Program-made: the position numbers and the translations under genes
The notes under the pieces: model-generated
Databases searched by the model: none
The model's input: the letters and a program-made list of their open reading frames with translations, nothing else
What the model was told of the DNA's origin: nothing
NCBI RefSeq assembly: GCF_048771995.1
Contig: NC_133030.1
Location: 63,003,501-63,067,500 of the forward strand
Length of the DNA stretch: 64,000 nucleotides
Source of the DNA: Taeniopygia guttata
Taxonomy: Eukaryota; Chordata; Aves; Passeriformes; Estrildidae
Direction: 5' to 3'
Shown here: piece by piece, positions 12,901 to 26,600 of the stretch
How the letters are laid out: each line of letters opens with the position of its first letter
How positions within the stretch are numbered: position 1 is the stretch's first letter

Positions 12901-14614
12901 TCTGAATTATTACAGTTTTGAAATTAAGGGGCTCTCAGGCAAAGATATGGGAGCAGGAATAACAGTTCTTTACTAGGAAAATTAAAAATACAAATGCAAT
13001 AGTACAAAAAAACAGAAAACAAACACTGGCAGAGTCAGAGCAGCCCTGGCAGGCTGTGGGTCAGGGAGGTGGCAGCAGCCCCATCCCAGGGTGGCTCTAG
13101 AGCTCCAGGGCTGGGGGAGATGGGCCTGGGCTCCTCTGGGAATGCAGTGGGAAGAAAGCTGCTCCTCTGGGAATGCAGTGGGAAGAAAGCTGCTCCTCTG
13201 GGAATGCAGTGGGAAGAAAGCTGCTCCTCTGGGAATGCAGGGGGAAGAAAGCTGCTCCTCTGGGAATGCAGTGGGAAGAAAGCTGCTCCTCTGGGAATGC
13301 AGGGGGCAAAGGCTGCTGTCAGGTCAGATTGTATCCAGGTAGGAATGTTTGGCTCCTCCCCTGGGCAGAGCATCTCCCCATGGATGATGGAATTTTCTCA
13401 GCCATGCAGGGACACTCAGTGCCCATGAACAGCAGAGATCTCCTGGAGGGAGGATTGGTGGTGGGAGAGATAAATAAACTGCCCAAAGAACAGCAGAGAA
13501 CTGCCCCAGCTCTGACAGATGGGGACAGAACACACTCCCACATTTCCAGCCTAAGATAGAAGGGAAATTATAAGGAAAACGTTGAAGTTGTTACATTTTT
13601 GGTGGCACCTCACCTAGTGGAAGGTGTCCCTGCCCATGGCAGGGGGTTGGAACAAAATGGGATTTAAGGTCCCTTCCAACCCAAACACTTCTGAGATTCC
13701 AGAATCAAGAATCTGATGAAGAACAGGGACACATTTACTGCTGATAGGGAACCACTAGAGAAGCCAAACCCTAATATTTAACAGAATTAGGGCACTAAAA
13801 ATATTTAAAGATAAAATCAACAGATTTCCTGTATACTTCCTTTAACCCAGTGCCATTCTAATCCTGTTTCACCAATACGATTCTCACCATAAAGTGTTAA
13901 AGTATTTAGATTTTAGAATGAAATTAATTATTTTTTTTAATCACTTTATATCATTATTCTTTCTTTCCCTTTAGGGCTTTGTTTTTAATGTCAAAAAGTA
14001 ATTTTCAACCACCAAAGCTAAAGGAAAAAGCAAAATGGTAGGTGGAGCTCCTTCCTTTGATCAATATTTTATTGGAATTACAGGATCCTTAAGATCCTTT
14101 GCAACCCAAACCATTCTAAGATTTTATAGAGAAAGGGGAAAAAATATTTGTTATTATTGAAGAAGAGACCCTTCTTTGGTGCTCTTTGTATGTTCTAGAA
14201 GACAAATTTATCCTTTCCCTTTAATTCCTGTCATGGGGCACTTGCCCCTGTTGTTGGGACAGGTAATGGTTTAATCCTTTCCTGGTTTCTTTACCCTGTG
14301 AGAAATTTCTGGTGCCATTCTTGGCTTGTTTCCTGTACCAAAATGTTTTCTATGCAAGTTTCATGAATCAAATATGTTTTTTCCTTATTTTGTTAACTTG
14401 GAAATGTAATTATTCAAACCTGATATCTGCACAATATTCTGCTTCATCACACCCTTTTGTAATCTGCTTAGCAACTGTCTTAAAATCAATAATGCCTTGA
14501 AAAATTCACCATAAACTCTCTTTTTCTTTAAGGTCAGCAACATTCCATAATTTTGTCAAAATAGCACTTACAAAAAATCCAAAGAAGAGACCGACAGCAG
14601 ACAGACTTCTCTCT
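6959..14614 (+). CDS. MAP4K5: MAP4K5 kinase-domain exons
   Basis: Nine exons: 6959-7049, 8178-8242, 9165-9220, 9672-9719, 9808-9850, 11000-11072, 12566-12697, 13975-14037 and 14533-14614. The first exon begins inside a split glycine codon ([19 protein letters not shown]). The HRD catalytic loop (MHRDIKGANILL) spans exons 4 and 5, the DFG motif (ADFGVAAKI) opens exon 6, and the activation segment [13 protein letters not shown] crosses exons 6 and 7. The substitution pattern is conservative, for example LHMKGK where human has LHTKGK and ELAELQPP for ELGELQPP. All catalytic residues expected in this stretch are present. The ATP-binding lysine and glycine-rich loop belong to exons outside the window. 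Exon 7 is much more GC-rich than its neighbours. Confidence 0.96.
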
Positions 14615-17600
14615 GTAAGTAATTTGGGACCTTTGGTGACCTCAGGAAGGGACCTTTGCTTCAAAATGAGGAACAGATTAGTAGGAAACCAATTTTCTTT
14701 ACTCTTATAACTCAGGTGATGAAATCTGAAGGGAAAACACATAGATCAGCTGTTAGGATTTTGTTCAGTATTTTTACACATTTTTTTACAATTTTTGACC
14801 AATTACAGAAATTTTCTTCATGTTCTCAACCTTGGCCTTCTTGCAAGTGGCTAACTCGGCCTTGGAGCTGTGTAGAAGTTGGACTTTCCTGACTCCCAAA
14901 ATTCAGCAGCTCTTGATGTATCTGTGTTTTGCCAAGCTCTGAACAACTGATGTACAAAATGAAGTTCAAGTGTAATTATTTGTTTGACTCAAGTTTAATT
15001 TGCAAGTGGTCCAGAATGTGGTGCTTCCATATTGATGTTCTCAGAAAATCCAGCAGTAAGGAGTCACTAAAATAACAGTGAACCTCCAGAAAGCACAAAA
15101 AAAATATCAGTAACTCTACTGAATGTTTATTACTGAACGTTAGCTATAAATTGCATATTAAAACTTCTTTTTTTGTGTTTTTTCCTGTGGTTACAGCACA
15201 GCTTTGTAGGGCAGCCTGGTCTCTCCAGGTCTTTAGCAGTTGAGCTGTTGGACAAAGTCAACAACCCCGAGAACCATACCCACTATGGGGAAGTCGACGA
15301 TGACGATTTTGAGGTGAGAACATCATTTTTATTCTCTGCTTTTTGTTAAAACTGGCACTTCCAATGGCTTTGCTTTGCTTTGGGAATTTAAAACTGTAAA
15401 AACTAAACTAAAAAAACCCCAAAACTCACCTGTCCCTGCTGTCCCTGCAGCCTCACTCCGTGATCCGCCACACCATCCGCTCCACCAACAGGAACATCCG
15501 GGCAGAGAGAACAGCATCAGAGATCAACTGTGAGTGCTGTGGTAGACATAAATGTGCTTTTAGATCTACAATAATTTGGAGTGATTATTGTTGAAGATTG
15601 ATGCTTCTCCAGGGTTTGCTTCCCCTTTTTTGAGGGGTGATTTGACTCTGGTGTTGTTTCCCAAAAATCTCTTTCCATTTGGGAAGCAAATTCTGGAGAA
15701 GCAGCATGTGAATCTTCAACAATAATTATTCAAAACTAAAATTAATATTAATATTAATAAACTACTCTGATAGTAGTTTGTTTACTTAGTTACTTCGTTT
15801 ATTTATTTACTTTTACTGTTTAGTTTATTTACTCTGATAGATGTAAGCTGAAATGCTGAGGGTAGAAATGGTTTCATCTGCAGGTTTGATCAAAAGCCTT
15901 TGGTAGCAGCAATACTGGCAGCTCCATCATACTCTGTGAAATTTGCTCTTGAAGAGCCTTCTCCTCCTCTTTCACATGCATTTCAAAGTGACAAGTGGTT
16001 AAATAGTTACATTTTTGTGACTCAGTATTTGCTTTTGGCCTTTCTTGTGGGTTTCATATTTGCAAATTCAAGCACTCAAACAATGAGGCTGATAGTGAAG
16101 TGCTGCTCATTTGAGAGGCAAATTCAGAGTTGTGTACACAATATTTACATCTGTTCTTACCTGCATTTCTCTGCACTGAAAGGATCCCAGGGCAAGATTG
16201 TGTGTATTAATTATGAAATTATTCTATTTTGTAGTTGATAAGCTGCAGTTTGAGCCCCCTCTACGGAAAGAAACAGAAGCTCGGGATGAAATGGTAAGAA
16301 CAAGTTTGGTATTAAATAAAATAAGTTTTATTTATTAAAACCACTGAATCTTCAATATTTTGTGGTTCAACCCTTAGCAGGTTGCTGGAAAAACATTTTT
16401 AAAGTTCCCTAAATGACCCTTACTGGATTTTTCACCATCAGTTTTTGTTTTGCTGTTACTTATTGCTGCTTGATCTGGACATTACACCATTTCCAGGTGC
16501 TGCTTTTAACTTTGAGAAGAAAATAGGCTATCAATAATTGCTTTATAGATAGTAAGATGTTATTTCTCCTTGAAATTTGATTTTACTGCTTGTGGATTGT
16601 TCTGGGGCTGGGGGATCCCTCAGGCCTCTTTGTGTGTGGTGGATAAGGTACTTTAAGATACTTTAGTTTGACAGGGGGGAAATAAAATGACAATTTCTGC
16701 ATCTTCAGGTTGTGGCAGCTGGCAGTGACTTTGCTTCACATTGGAATCCCTTTGTTGATGGAAGCAACAAGTAAGTACAGATAAAACCAGCTTTTATTTC
16801 TGTGACTTATTATGAAAGTAAAAGAAAAATGAGTTATGTTAAAAAAATCAAACCATAAGCCCTGATCCACTTGCATATTGATAAATTAAGGAGATGTTAC
16901 CCAGTGTGCAGCCCTCCTTCAATTCTCGTGCAGGGTGACTTTTAATCTCTTTTAACCACCACCAGTAGTTTGTTTTAAGTTTGTAGGTGGGAAGTGAAGT
17001 GCAAATGCACGGCCAGGAGAGTGACATAACACAGCCACAGTGAATTTCCTGCAGCAGAGCTGAGTTCAGGATCCTGCTCTGGCCTCACACTTCTCTTCTG
17101 AGCTGTGGCTGTGGTTGTGACATCCTGTGACGAGGCCTGAGCACAGCCCTGAACTCCAGAAAGGGAAGGAGAAACCAGTTCTGAATGTTGAGTTTTACCA
17201 AGCTCAGTAACACTGCACCACTCCTGCTGTGGGGTAATTTATAACCCAGCCATGGAGTGTTTTGGGGTGAAATGTTGTGGGGAAAGATGTGTTTGTAGCT
17301 GGTTTCCCTGGGATAAAGCAGACTGAAGTACAGGAGCACAACTCTCTCCAAGTTAGGACTGATTTTTTTAGAGGCGTACCTTTGTTTTGCTGCTAAAAAC
17401 TGGATTCTGCCTTTAAAGGATTTGCAGCCAGGAGTGTGGAGGTTCAGATGTAGGCAAAGATGATATCTGGGCTCAAATCATTGCTCAGCTCAAAGAGCCT
17501 GTTTCCCATCTTTATTTGGAACTCAGCAGCAGACAGTGAATTTCTCTGGTTTTTTTTTCCTGCAGATGAAAGTCTTGCATAAGCTGTCAGCTGACATTAC

Positions 17601-20600
17601 AGCCCCCTGGAAAGCTGGGGGAGACTGCCAGCATTTGAGCCTTTTTAAGCATCCTGGTTTTCCTGCTCCCAGTCTCGTTGGAGCAGGAGTCTGGGGGTCT
17701 GGGACTGAACTTTTTTGGGGCTCTGACTCTCCCCTGCCCTGTTTCCCTCCCCTCCCTGTGCCCTGGGTTTGCTGTGTGACCCTGCTGAGCTGTGCAGTGA
17801 AGCCTTGCAGGGTTTTCTGCAGCCAGCTGCAGCCTGTGGGCTCCAGGAGCAGGGAGGGAGGGAGGGAAGCTCCTCCTGGCACAGGCACCCAGGGATTTGA
17901 TCCTGTCCTGTGGCTTTGTCTGCAGCAGGCTGTGCTGAAGCTGCAGCAAACATTCCCAGGGCTGTAAATCAATGGATGGGTACAGATTCATTGGCAAGGA
18001 GGGCAGGGACAGCAGTCCTGGATGCTGGATCTGTGCTGCTCACTTGGAAACCACTTCCAGTTGGAAAGATAAACAGGAAATGCATAACTCCTCTGTCCCA
18101 GCAGTTGTGAGTAATCCCTGGGATGTGCAGAGAGGATGTGTGCTGGGGGCTCCTTGCTTTTCATGCCCTTTGGCTTTTTTCAGAGTGGATGCTGAGGGAT
18201 ATCTTTGACTGAGGAATTGTTTGACTGGAAAGGGGAACAGCAGAATGTGTACCTGGTGACTGAACTGGTTCCTTCCATTTTAAAGTTACTTTTGTAAAAA
18301 TGTCCTGCTTTGTGGAGGTGGTTTTTTATTGATGTTTCATAGAATCTCAGAAAGGTTTGGGTTGGAAGGGACCTTAAAACCCATCCAATTCCACCCCCTG
18401 CCATGAGCAGGGACCTTCCACCATCCCAGGCTGCTCCAAGCCCTGTCCTACCTGGCCTTGGGAACTTCCAGGGATCCAGGGCCAGCCACAACTGCTCTGG
18501 GCAACAAGAACCTTTCAAAAAGAAAGACTTTTTCTCCTTTAAATTTTTTTTGTAGTTCCTGTTGGCAACTGTCTGCTGCTTTCCCTCAGAAGTGACTTGC
18601 AGGGATATTTCACATTAATCCAAATATGGCTGGGTTTTCCTGGTCATTGCCCTTTAAAGACACAGCCTAAAAATTGTCATTTTGCAAAATTTTATCAGGG
18701 CTTTTTTCTTTAAAGGTTATATTTTCAGTGCTGCTTTGATCCTCTAGTCACATTTTTTTTCTTTTTTTGTTGTCCCTGGAGTAGCTTTGAAACAAAAATT
18801 CTCACTGTGGAGGGAAACAAGCTGGGTCTTTTGTGCATATGTATAAATAAGGAAACTTCCCTTTAAAGGCTTTTCTTCATTTGTCTCCCAGTAACTTCCT
18901 CTGTTCTTTTTTTCTCTTTCTATATTGTACTGTTGTTAGACATTTCAACAATATTTAAAATTCCAGGTAGGGAAGTGAAAAGTGATGATGTGGAGGATAG
19001 ATCCAGTGATTTTTAGGGGATAAGGAGAAGGAAAGGACCTTAGAGAGTGGAACTTGGTGCAGAGAATTATTTGTTTTGGAAAGGGCTGGGAGATGCTTGT
19101 TGTGAAACTCAGTGACATCAGGGATGGGTTGAGTTGCACGTGTCGACCTCAGAGCTGAGCTCTTAATTTTATAAACATTCTGCCTTAGGGGACTGCTCAC
19201 AAAATTTGGAGATGGCAGTGAAGATGTTGAAGAGTGAGTGGATCTCCTTCCTGTACACTTGCTCTGCCCCAAAGCCTCTTCCCTCAAAATGCTGCAGGAG
19301 GCTTTGCCACTCACCCACTGAGGGCTGGCTGCTCTCTTGGCTCCTTCCCTGATCCTCAGGAGAAATCCCAAAGCTCTGCTTCCTCCCCTGCTCTCCTTCC
19401 TGAGTTATCAGAGTCCCTGTGGACGTGCCTGGCACATAAAAGCAGATTTTATGGTGATGAATCCGTGAGCAAGGCCTGGCTGTGGCAGGATGGTCCTGCA
19501 CATCTGAAGTGTCCCAATGTTTGTCTGATCCCAAAGCAAGGCTGCAAACTGGAATCCCAGAATCCCAGAATGGTTTGGTTGGAAGGGACATTAAAAATCA
19601 TCTTGTTCCATCCCCCTGCCATGGCAGGGACACCTTCCCCTGTCCCAGGGTGCTCCAAGCCCTGTCCAGCCTGGCCTTGGGCACTTCCAGGGATCCAGGG
19701 ACAGCCACAGCTGCTCTGGGCATCCCGTGCCAGGGCCTCACCACCCTCACAGGGAAAATTTTCTTCCTAATATCTCACTTAAATCTACCCTTTTCCAGCT
19801 TAAAACCATTCCCCCGTGTCCTGTCAGTCCAGTCCCTTGTCTAAAGTCCCTCCAGCCTGAGATCCAGTCCCTGAATTGATTTACAGTCTTCAAATATCCT
19901 TCCCTGCAGATTGCTCTGTAACATTGCTGTTTATGAAAAAACAGGAGTTTATTAAAAACCAACACTTCTAACAAGATTAATGAGCTTCTCCCCTGCTCTT
20001 GCATTTCTAGTTTAACCCTGTGTGTGCAAAGCTCTGCTCTGCCTTTCCTGTGCCTCTGGTTCATCTTATGTCCAGTCCTCCAGGAGTTCTGGGTTTGGTT
20101 TAACTGCACAACTCTGCCCTTCTCATTGCAGATCAACACTAAAGCGAGCTGGGCCACCCCCACTGCCTCCCAAGGTGAGAAATGTGGGATTTAAGGGATT
20201 CTGCCAGACTGGGATGGCCTCTTGTTCTGCATTCTGCCTGTGATACTCCATCAGAGAGGAAGCTCTGAAATGATTCTGCTCTCAGATGTTTTATTTTTAT
20301 AGAACCACAGATCTCCCGAGCTGGGAGAGACCCACAGGGATCAGCCAGTGCAGCTCCTGGCCCTGCACAGACACCCCAACAATCCCACCCTGGGCATCCC
20401 TGGCAGCTCCTGGAGCTCTGGCAGCCTCGGGGCCGTGCCCATTCCTTGGGGAGCCTGGGCAGTGCCAGCACCTCTGGGGGAAGAAGCTTTCCTGAAATCC
20501 TCCCTGACACAGCTCCAGCCCTTCCCTCAGGTCCTGTCCATGCTCACCAGGGAGCTATTTATCTTTCTTATATTGTGGTGCCCAAAATCACACACACATT

Positions 20601-23600
20601 TCAAAAGCTGATATATTTTTTTTTTGTAGCAGCAGTCTGACTGAAATTCAACTTGTCTGAGGTTTGTTTTTCCCAGCTGCCATTCCCAGTTCCTCACATT
20701 TCCCCTCTTTGGTTCCTTGCAGCCGAGGATGAACAGTTACCCCGAGGAGAACCTCCCTGATGACAACAGATGCCAGACCATAAAACACTTCCCAGAGTCC
20801 CAGAGCAGAGCCCCAGCAGCCCACAGGAGACAGAGCATCCCAGTTTGTGGGCCCCAGGCAGATTCCTGCCCCATGGGGATGACCAGCAGCATCAGCAGCC
20901 CTGGACTGCTCACAGCCAGATACAGCGACCTGGGTAAATGCCTCACCTGTCCTAAAGCTGCCTGGCACCTTGGAAAAGGAATTGCTTCCAGAGACAGCTG
21001 TTCCCAGTAGATAATAGCTTCAAACAAGCTGGTCACGAGGTGAAATTCTCCTTTTTCCATGTGTGGTTCTTATTAGAGCCATGGTGAGAACGTTCTTCCC
21101 AAAACAAGGACACTCAGCCAGTCAGTGCCATTACTGTGTTGCCTGCAGGAACAGGAGAAAAACAATGATTGTGTGGGGAGGACCTTGCCACAGGAGAAAA
21201 ACAATGATTGTGTGGGGAGGACCTTGCCACAGCTTTGTTCTCAGTGGGATTTGTCCCAGGGATTGTTTGGATAACGGGAAGTGTGCAACTCAGCGTGGGC
21301 ACTGTGCTGGGAAGGGTTCAGCTCCCTGAGATGTGGCTGTGCAATGTCAGAGCTCACTCCTCCACTGCAGCTCAGCACAGGGGAGAAGAGATTTTCTATT
21401 TCACTGTGTCAAATAAGCTGCAAACCATGTCTGGGCTCCTTTTCAGGCAATGGGAATGGGATGCTGAAACACATTGAGGAGAATGCAGAAGGACCTGGAC
21501 AAATCCCTCAGCTGCCACGGAAAAAGGAGAAGAGAGATTTCCCTGTAGGTATTGGGACTCTGGGACTGATGTCACTGTCATGTCCTCAAGCTGAGCAGTG
21601 CACAGGAGGGGTTTTATGATCTTTTTTTCTTCCCACAGAAACCAGCAATCAATGGTTTGCCTCCGACTCCGAAGGTGCTGGTAAGAAATCCATGTGCACT
21701 GGGAATTCTGGAAACCTCTCTCTGGTGTGGAACGAGGCACCAGCTCACTTGGGGGGATTTTCTGCACCTCACAGCCAGTTCCTTTTCCAGTGCTGAATCC
21801 ACAAGATTTGTTTCCACTTTTTAAAACCTTCCTGTCACTGTTCATTCAGGATGTGAAGGGTTGGAGGCTTCCCTGGCTCCCTGAGTTGTGATCTCCAGTG
21901 GCAGCCCCTGCTTAGGCAGAGAAATGGGAAAAGGTTGTAGTGATGACAGGGTTCTGCCTTTTCTCCCTTCTTGTCATTTTATGAGCACTCAGTATTCATA
22001 TGCTTTATATTCAGTAAATAATAGTCAATTTTCAGATAATACAGAGTAATTCAGATTGGAAAAGCCCTCTAAGATCACTGAGTCCAACCGTTCCCCCAGC
22101 ACTGCCAAGGCCACCACTGAGCCATGTCCCCAGTGCCACATCCAACGGATTTGAAATCCCTCCAGGGTGTATTGGTCTTACCCAGTAGGTGCCTAAAGTT
22201 GTTGATGCCATTTTGAACCCTCTTTGCATTTTTGTATGTCCATTAATTCAAATTAAAAGGTGTGAAAGGCAGTGTGTGTTCAGCGTGTGTGAGTGGCCAG
22301 GAAATCAACTCTTCACACTCTAAATTTGTTTCAGGTTTCAGTTTTGGTGTCTTTCAGATGGGAGCCTGTTTTTCCAAAGTCTTTGATGGTTGTCCTTTGA
22401 AGATTAATTGTGCAACTTCGTGGATACATCCAGATACTAAAGGTAAAGTTATGTTAGGTTTGGAGTTGGGCTTGGGAAAGAAAACAATTTGTTACGTTAT
22501 TTTAGGTTTGCATTTGAAACTTCCCAAAGTGGGAAGAGAATAAATAAGGGAATAAATATTATATTGTTATAAATTATATTATATTATTATATATTACAAC
22601 ATATTATGATATAGAATATCATTATATATTGATATATTATATGTTGTTATGTATTATATATTATTAATATTATTATATATTATTTATATTATATAAATCA
22701 ATATAATAAATCGGTTATATTGGTTTTACAGATCAGTACATCATCTTTGGCACAGAAGAAGGGATCTACACTCTGAATTTGAATGAACTTCATGAAGCAA
22801 CCATGGAACAGGTGAGTTCTGGAGGGTTGAACACACAGAACAGATTTGGGGATGTTATGGAGCAATGCAGTTTGGCCCCGGAGGGAGAAGGTGGATACCA
22901 GGCTCTGGGGCTTAAATTATTCCCATCAAAGCCAATAAGGAAAACCTGAAACTTACTTATTTCCTGACCTACCTGTATTTTTTAGTTGCTGCTTGTTAAA
23001 TCTTCCATCTCCTTGGAGAACAATTCCTGCCCCTTCTCCCTCCATTCCATCCCCACTAGATGGCACATTGCAGCTCATTGGAATGCAAAGCCCTCAATCC
23101 TTTAATTCAGCTGCTCTTCTTCTCCTCAAGAAGCTTTTCCTGGGCTTTCTCACCCTTTCCAAAATCATTTCATGCAATCATGGTCTTAAATCTGGTGTTT
23201 CAGGGTCAGCATGTTCTTGGAATCTCATTCCTTGTGTGTTTTCCTGAATTATTTCATCTGACCGTCTTCTCTGGGCTTTTCCACATACTTTTTTATGTCC
23301 CAGTGAAAGGTTGGCTGTGCCAGTGGTGGGTAGGGAGAACATTCAGTGCACTTCAAACAAAGTTTCCTTTTCCATGAGAGCATTCCCAGCTGGCAGAGGT
23401 CAGGTGTGACCACCTGAAACCCCACAGGCTTCTGCCACACCACTTGTTCTCACATTTCCTTTTATCCATTTGCTGCTTTCTCCCCTCCAAATGCACATTC
23501 TGAACTGCTTCTCTAAATTTTAATTCTGGTTGCATCTTCCAGAGTGCTTCCTGTCTGCCCCAGGTTAGTATCTCCCAGTTCCAGGAGGATCTTTTTTATT

Positions 23601-26600
23601 CCATTTGTAGGTTTTCAGTGGAAACACTGAATAAACCCAAAGCTATTCTATTAAACAAAAGATTGCTGGGAGACGCTCAGGGTTTGTGTCCAACCAGTTG
23701 GATCTGTTCTTTCCACACTTTCTCCTACACCTATATTCTTACTTTGCACATGGGAGTGGCACATGGGACAAAGTGTTCTCTAGAATCATGGAATGGTTTG
23801 GGATGGAAAGGGACTTAAATCCCATCCAGTTCCACCCCTGCTGTGGGCAGGAACACCTTCCACTATCCCAGGCTGCCCCAAGCCTGGCTTTGGACACTTA
23901 TTCCAATATTCCATAGTCTGCCTATGCAGGGCTAAGTAAGGATCCAAAACAGGGAATAAACAGGAAGATGGGATTTTCTCCATTCTCCTGCAAAAATGGT
24001 GGTGGAGGTGGAACAGACAGAGAAAACCCCAGCTAAAAAATCCTGTCGGTTTCTATTAATGAAATTATTTCCTTTCTTTCCCCAGTTATTTCCTCGAAAG
24101 TGCACCTGGCTGTATGTTATCAACAACACCTTAATGTCCCTGTCAGGTGAGTGTCAATGCAGGGGAAATGATTACAGCTAGAAATAAACAGGAACATTTA
24201 AAGTCATGGTTGAGTGCAGTGTATGTGCTCAGTCTGGAGAGGAGAAGCTCCAGGGAGAGCTCAGAGCCCCTGGCAGGGCCTGAAGGGGCTCCAGGAGAGC
24301 TGGAGAGGGACTGGGGACAAGGGATGGAGGGACAGGACACAGGGAATGGCTCCCACTGCCAGAGGGCTGGGATGGGTGGGAGATTTGGAATTGGGAATTC
24401 CTGGCTGGGCTGGAATTGCCAGAGCAGCTGTGGCTGCCCCTGGATCCCTGGCAGTGCCCAAGGCCAGGTTGGACACCCTGGGACAGTGGAAGTGTCCCTG
24501 CCATGGCAGGGGTGGCCCTGGGTGGGATTTCAGGTCCCTTCCAAGCCAAACCACTCTGGAATTCCATGGTTCTAAAACAAAACCTGAGTCCCTTTGGAGC
24601 AGAATGAGGTGGCTTTGAAGTACTGCTGCCTGGGCAATCAGTTGTCCTGGAATAGAACATTCCAGACAGGAATGAGGCACTGTGCCATGGAGGCTGGTGG
24701 TGGGACTGTGCTGTTAAACATGCAGGAATTATATAACACTTGTCTTGGTTTGTCGATAAGAAAATATTTAAAATATTTTAAAATATAATTTATAATGATT
24801 TATTTACTACATTATTATATACTATATACTATTATAGACTATACTATACTACACATTATATATTATTTATTTATTACAATTTATTGTTGTTTTGTAATTA
24901 CAGCCTTTAAAAACGTTTGTATAAAACTAACTGTAATGAAATGAGCTCTGATCTTCTCTATATTCATTATTATTTTTATCTTGGTTTGTTTTTCTTCATA
25001 TCTGGACTTGACCTACCTGACACCTGTTTGCAGAAGGTAATTTTTCCATACTTGCATTTTCCTGAACATTGCAGTTCTGTGCTGGAGGAGTGGCTGAGAT
25101 GTCAAGTGTGCTTTTCTCTCTTACAGGGAAAACATTCCAGCTCTACTCCCATAATTTAATAGCTTTGTTTGAACAAGCCAAAAAAACAGGATTAGCTGCT
25201 CATATTCAAACCCACAGATTTCCTGACAAAATACTACCAAGGTACAAACCTTTCACTTACAGACAAATATTAATAAGTGGAAATAGCCATAAATTGTGTT
25301 GGTGCTGTTGAGTTTGTGTGTGAAGGGCCTGACATCTGCTATTGATGCATTTTTTGGTGATTATTATTCCAGGAAATTTGCCTTAACAACCAAGATCCCT
25401 GACACAAAAGGATGCCACAAATGCTGTATAGGTGAGCAGACAAATCCAGCTTTGCCTTTTATTGCCCTGCCCTTTGTCCTTGGACGTGGCATGTATGAAA
25501 TAAATTTTTTAAAATAAACTTAAAGAGTTCTTTGTTCAGAAAAAAAGACTGAGGGAATTGGGGTAGTTCAGCCTGTAGATGTTCCAGAGTGACTTAATTG
25601 GGGCTGAAGGAGCTGCAGGAAAGATGGAGAGGAAATGTTGCCAAGGGATGGAGTGCCAGGCCAAGGGGGGATGGAGAGATGGGATTTTGGGATTAAATCC
25701 CTCCCAGACCCCTGGCACATCCCAAACAGCTTTTCTGCTTTGTCACCTTGGCTCAAGGTGTGACCCAGGTCCAACTTGTAGTGAGGAAAACATGAATATT
25801 TTCCACCAGGAAAGGAGCAGTTGGAATAAAAATTCTGGTAGCCTGGGGAGGGCAGAGCCATAAGTGCAGTTTGAAGGGCACAGAATTAAAACTTCGGAAG
25901 TTGTGGATTTGTTCTTTCCTTTCCCTGGTGCTGTTTGAAATCAGAATCTTGGAATTATCAAAGTTGGAAAAGCCCTCTGAGATCATCCATCCATTCCCTC
26001 AGCCCAGCACTAACCCACATCCCCAAGTGCCACATCTGCAGATTGTACCTTTGCACCCCTAAAATAGACATATAAATACTGTAAATATAAATATTAAATA
26101 CAAATTGTAAACCTATAATGTATATTATATATTAAAATATATACATATTATAAATATAGATATCAATATAAAGCTGCACACTTGGAAATCCTATTCAGCT
26201 CATCTAAAGTGCCCACAACAGCCATATTTACAAATAATTCCTGAAATCAGGCAGCTCCTGTGTCCAGCTGAGCTTAAAAAATCAGCCCCAAACCCTGTCT
26301 CATGTGTTTCATGAGCTCTCAGAGCTCCCCAGGAGTTTCCCACCTTCCCTGCCTGGGAATTTATCCCAATGCCAGCCTGACCCCACAGCCCCACTGCGGC
26401 TTTTCTGCCCACTCAGCCTCTGAACTGGGACTCAGGAATGCAACTGGTTGTTAATTAAAGCTGTAATTGAATTTATCTGGAATGTGGCACAATGTTGATA
26501 CACTGTGGATGTTGGAATGGGAAGCCAGAAGGCAACAAGTGGGGAACTGATGGCACAAAATGGGCTTTAAGGTCCCTTCCAAGCCTAATCATGCATGCCA

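Larger units (their letters stand above)
16771..20131 (+). other. Long MAP4K5 intron region
   Basis: Apart from the candidate cassette exon and two CR1 fragments, nothing coding is recognised. The 17560-18180 segment is fairly GC-rich with open frames on both strands, but no frame resembles a known protein and flanking splice sites do not fit the gene. Confidence 0.6.

Noticed and set aside
17523-17997. Overlapping open frames in the 17.5-18.2 kb intron segment
   Set aside because: Frames occur on both strands at once, match nothing I recognise, and no splice sites connect them to MAP4K5.
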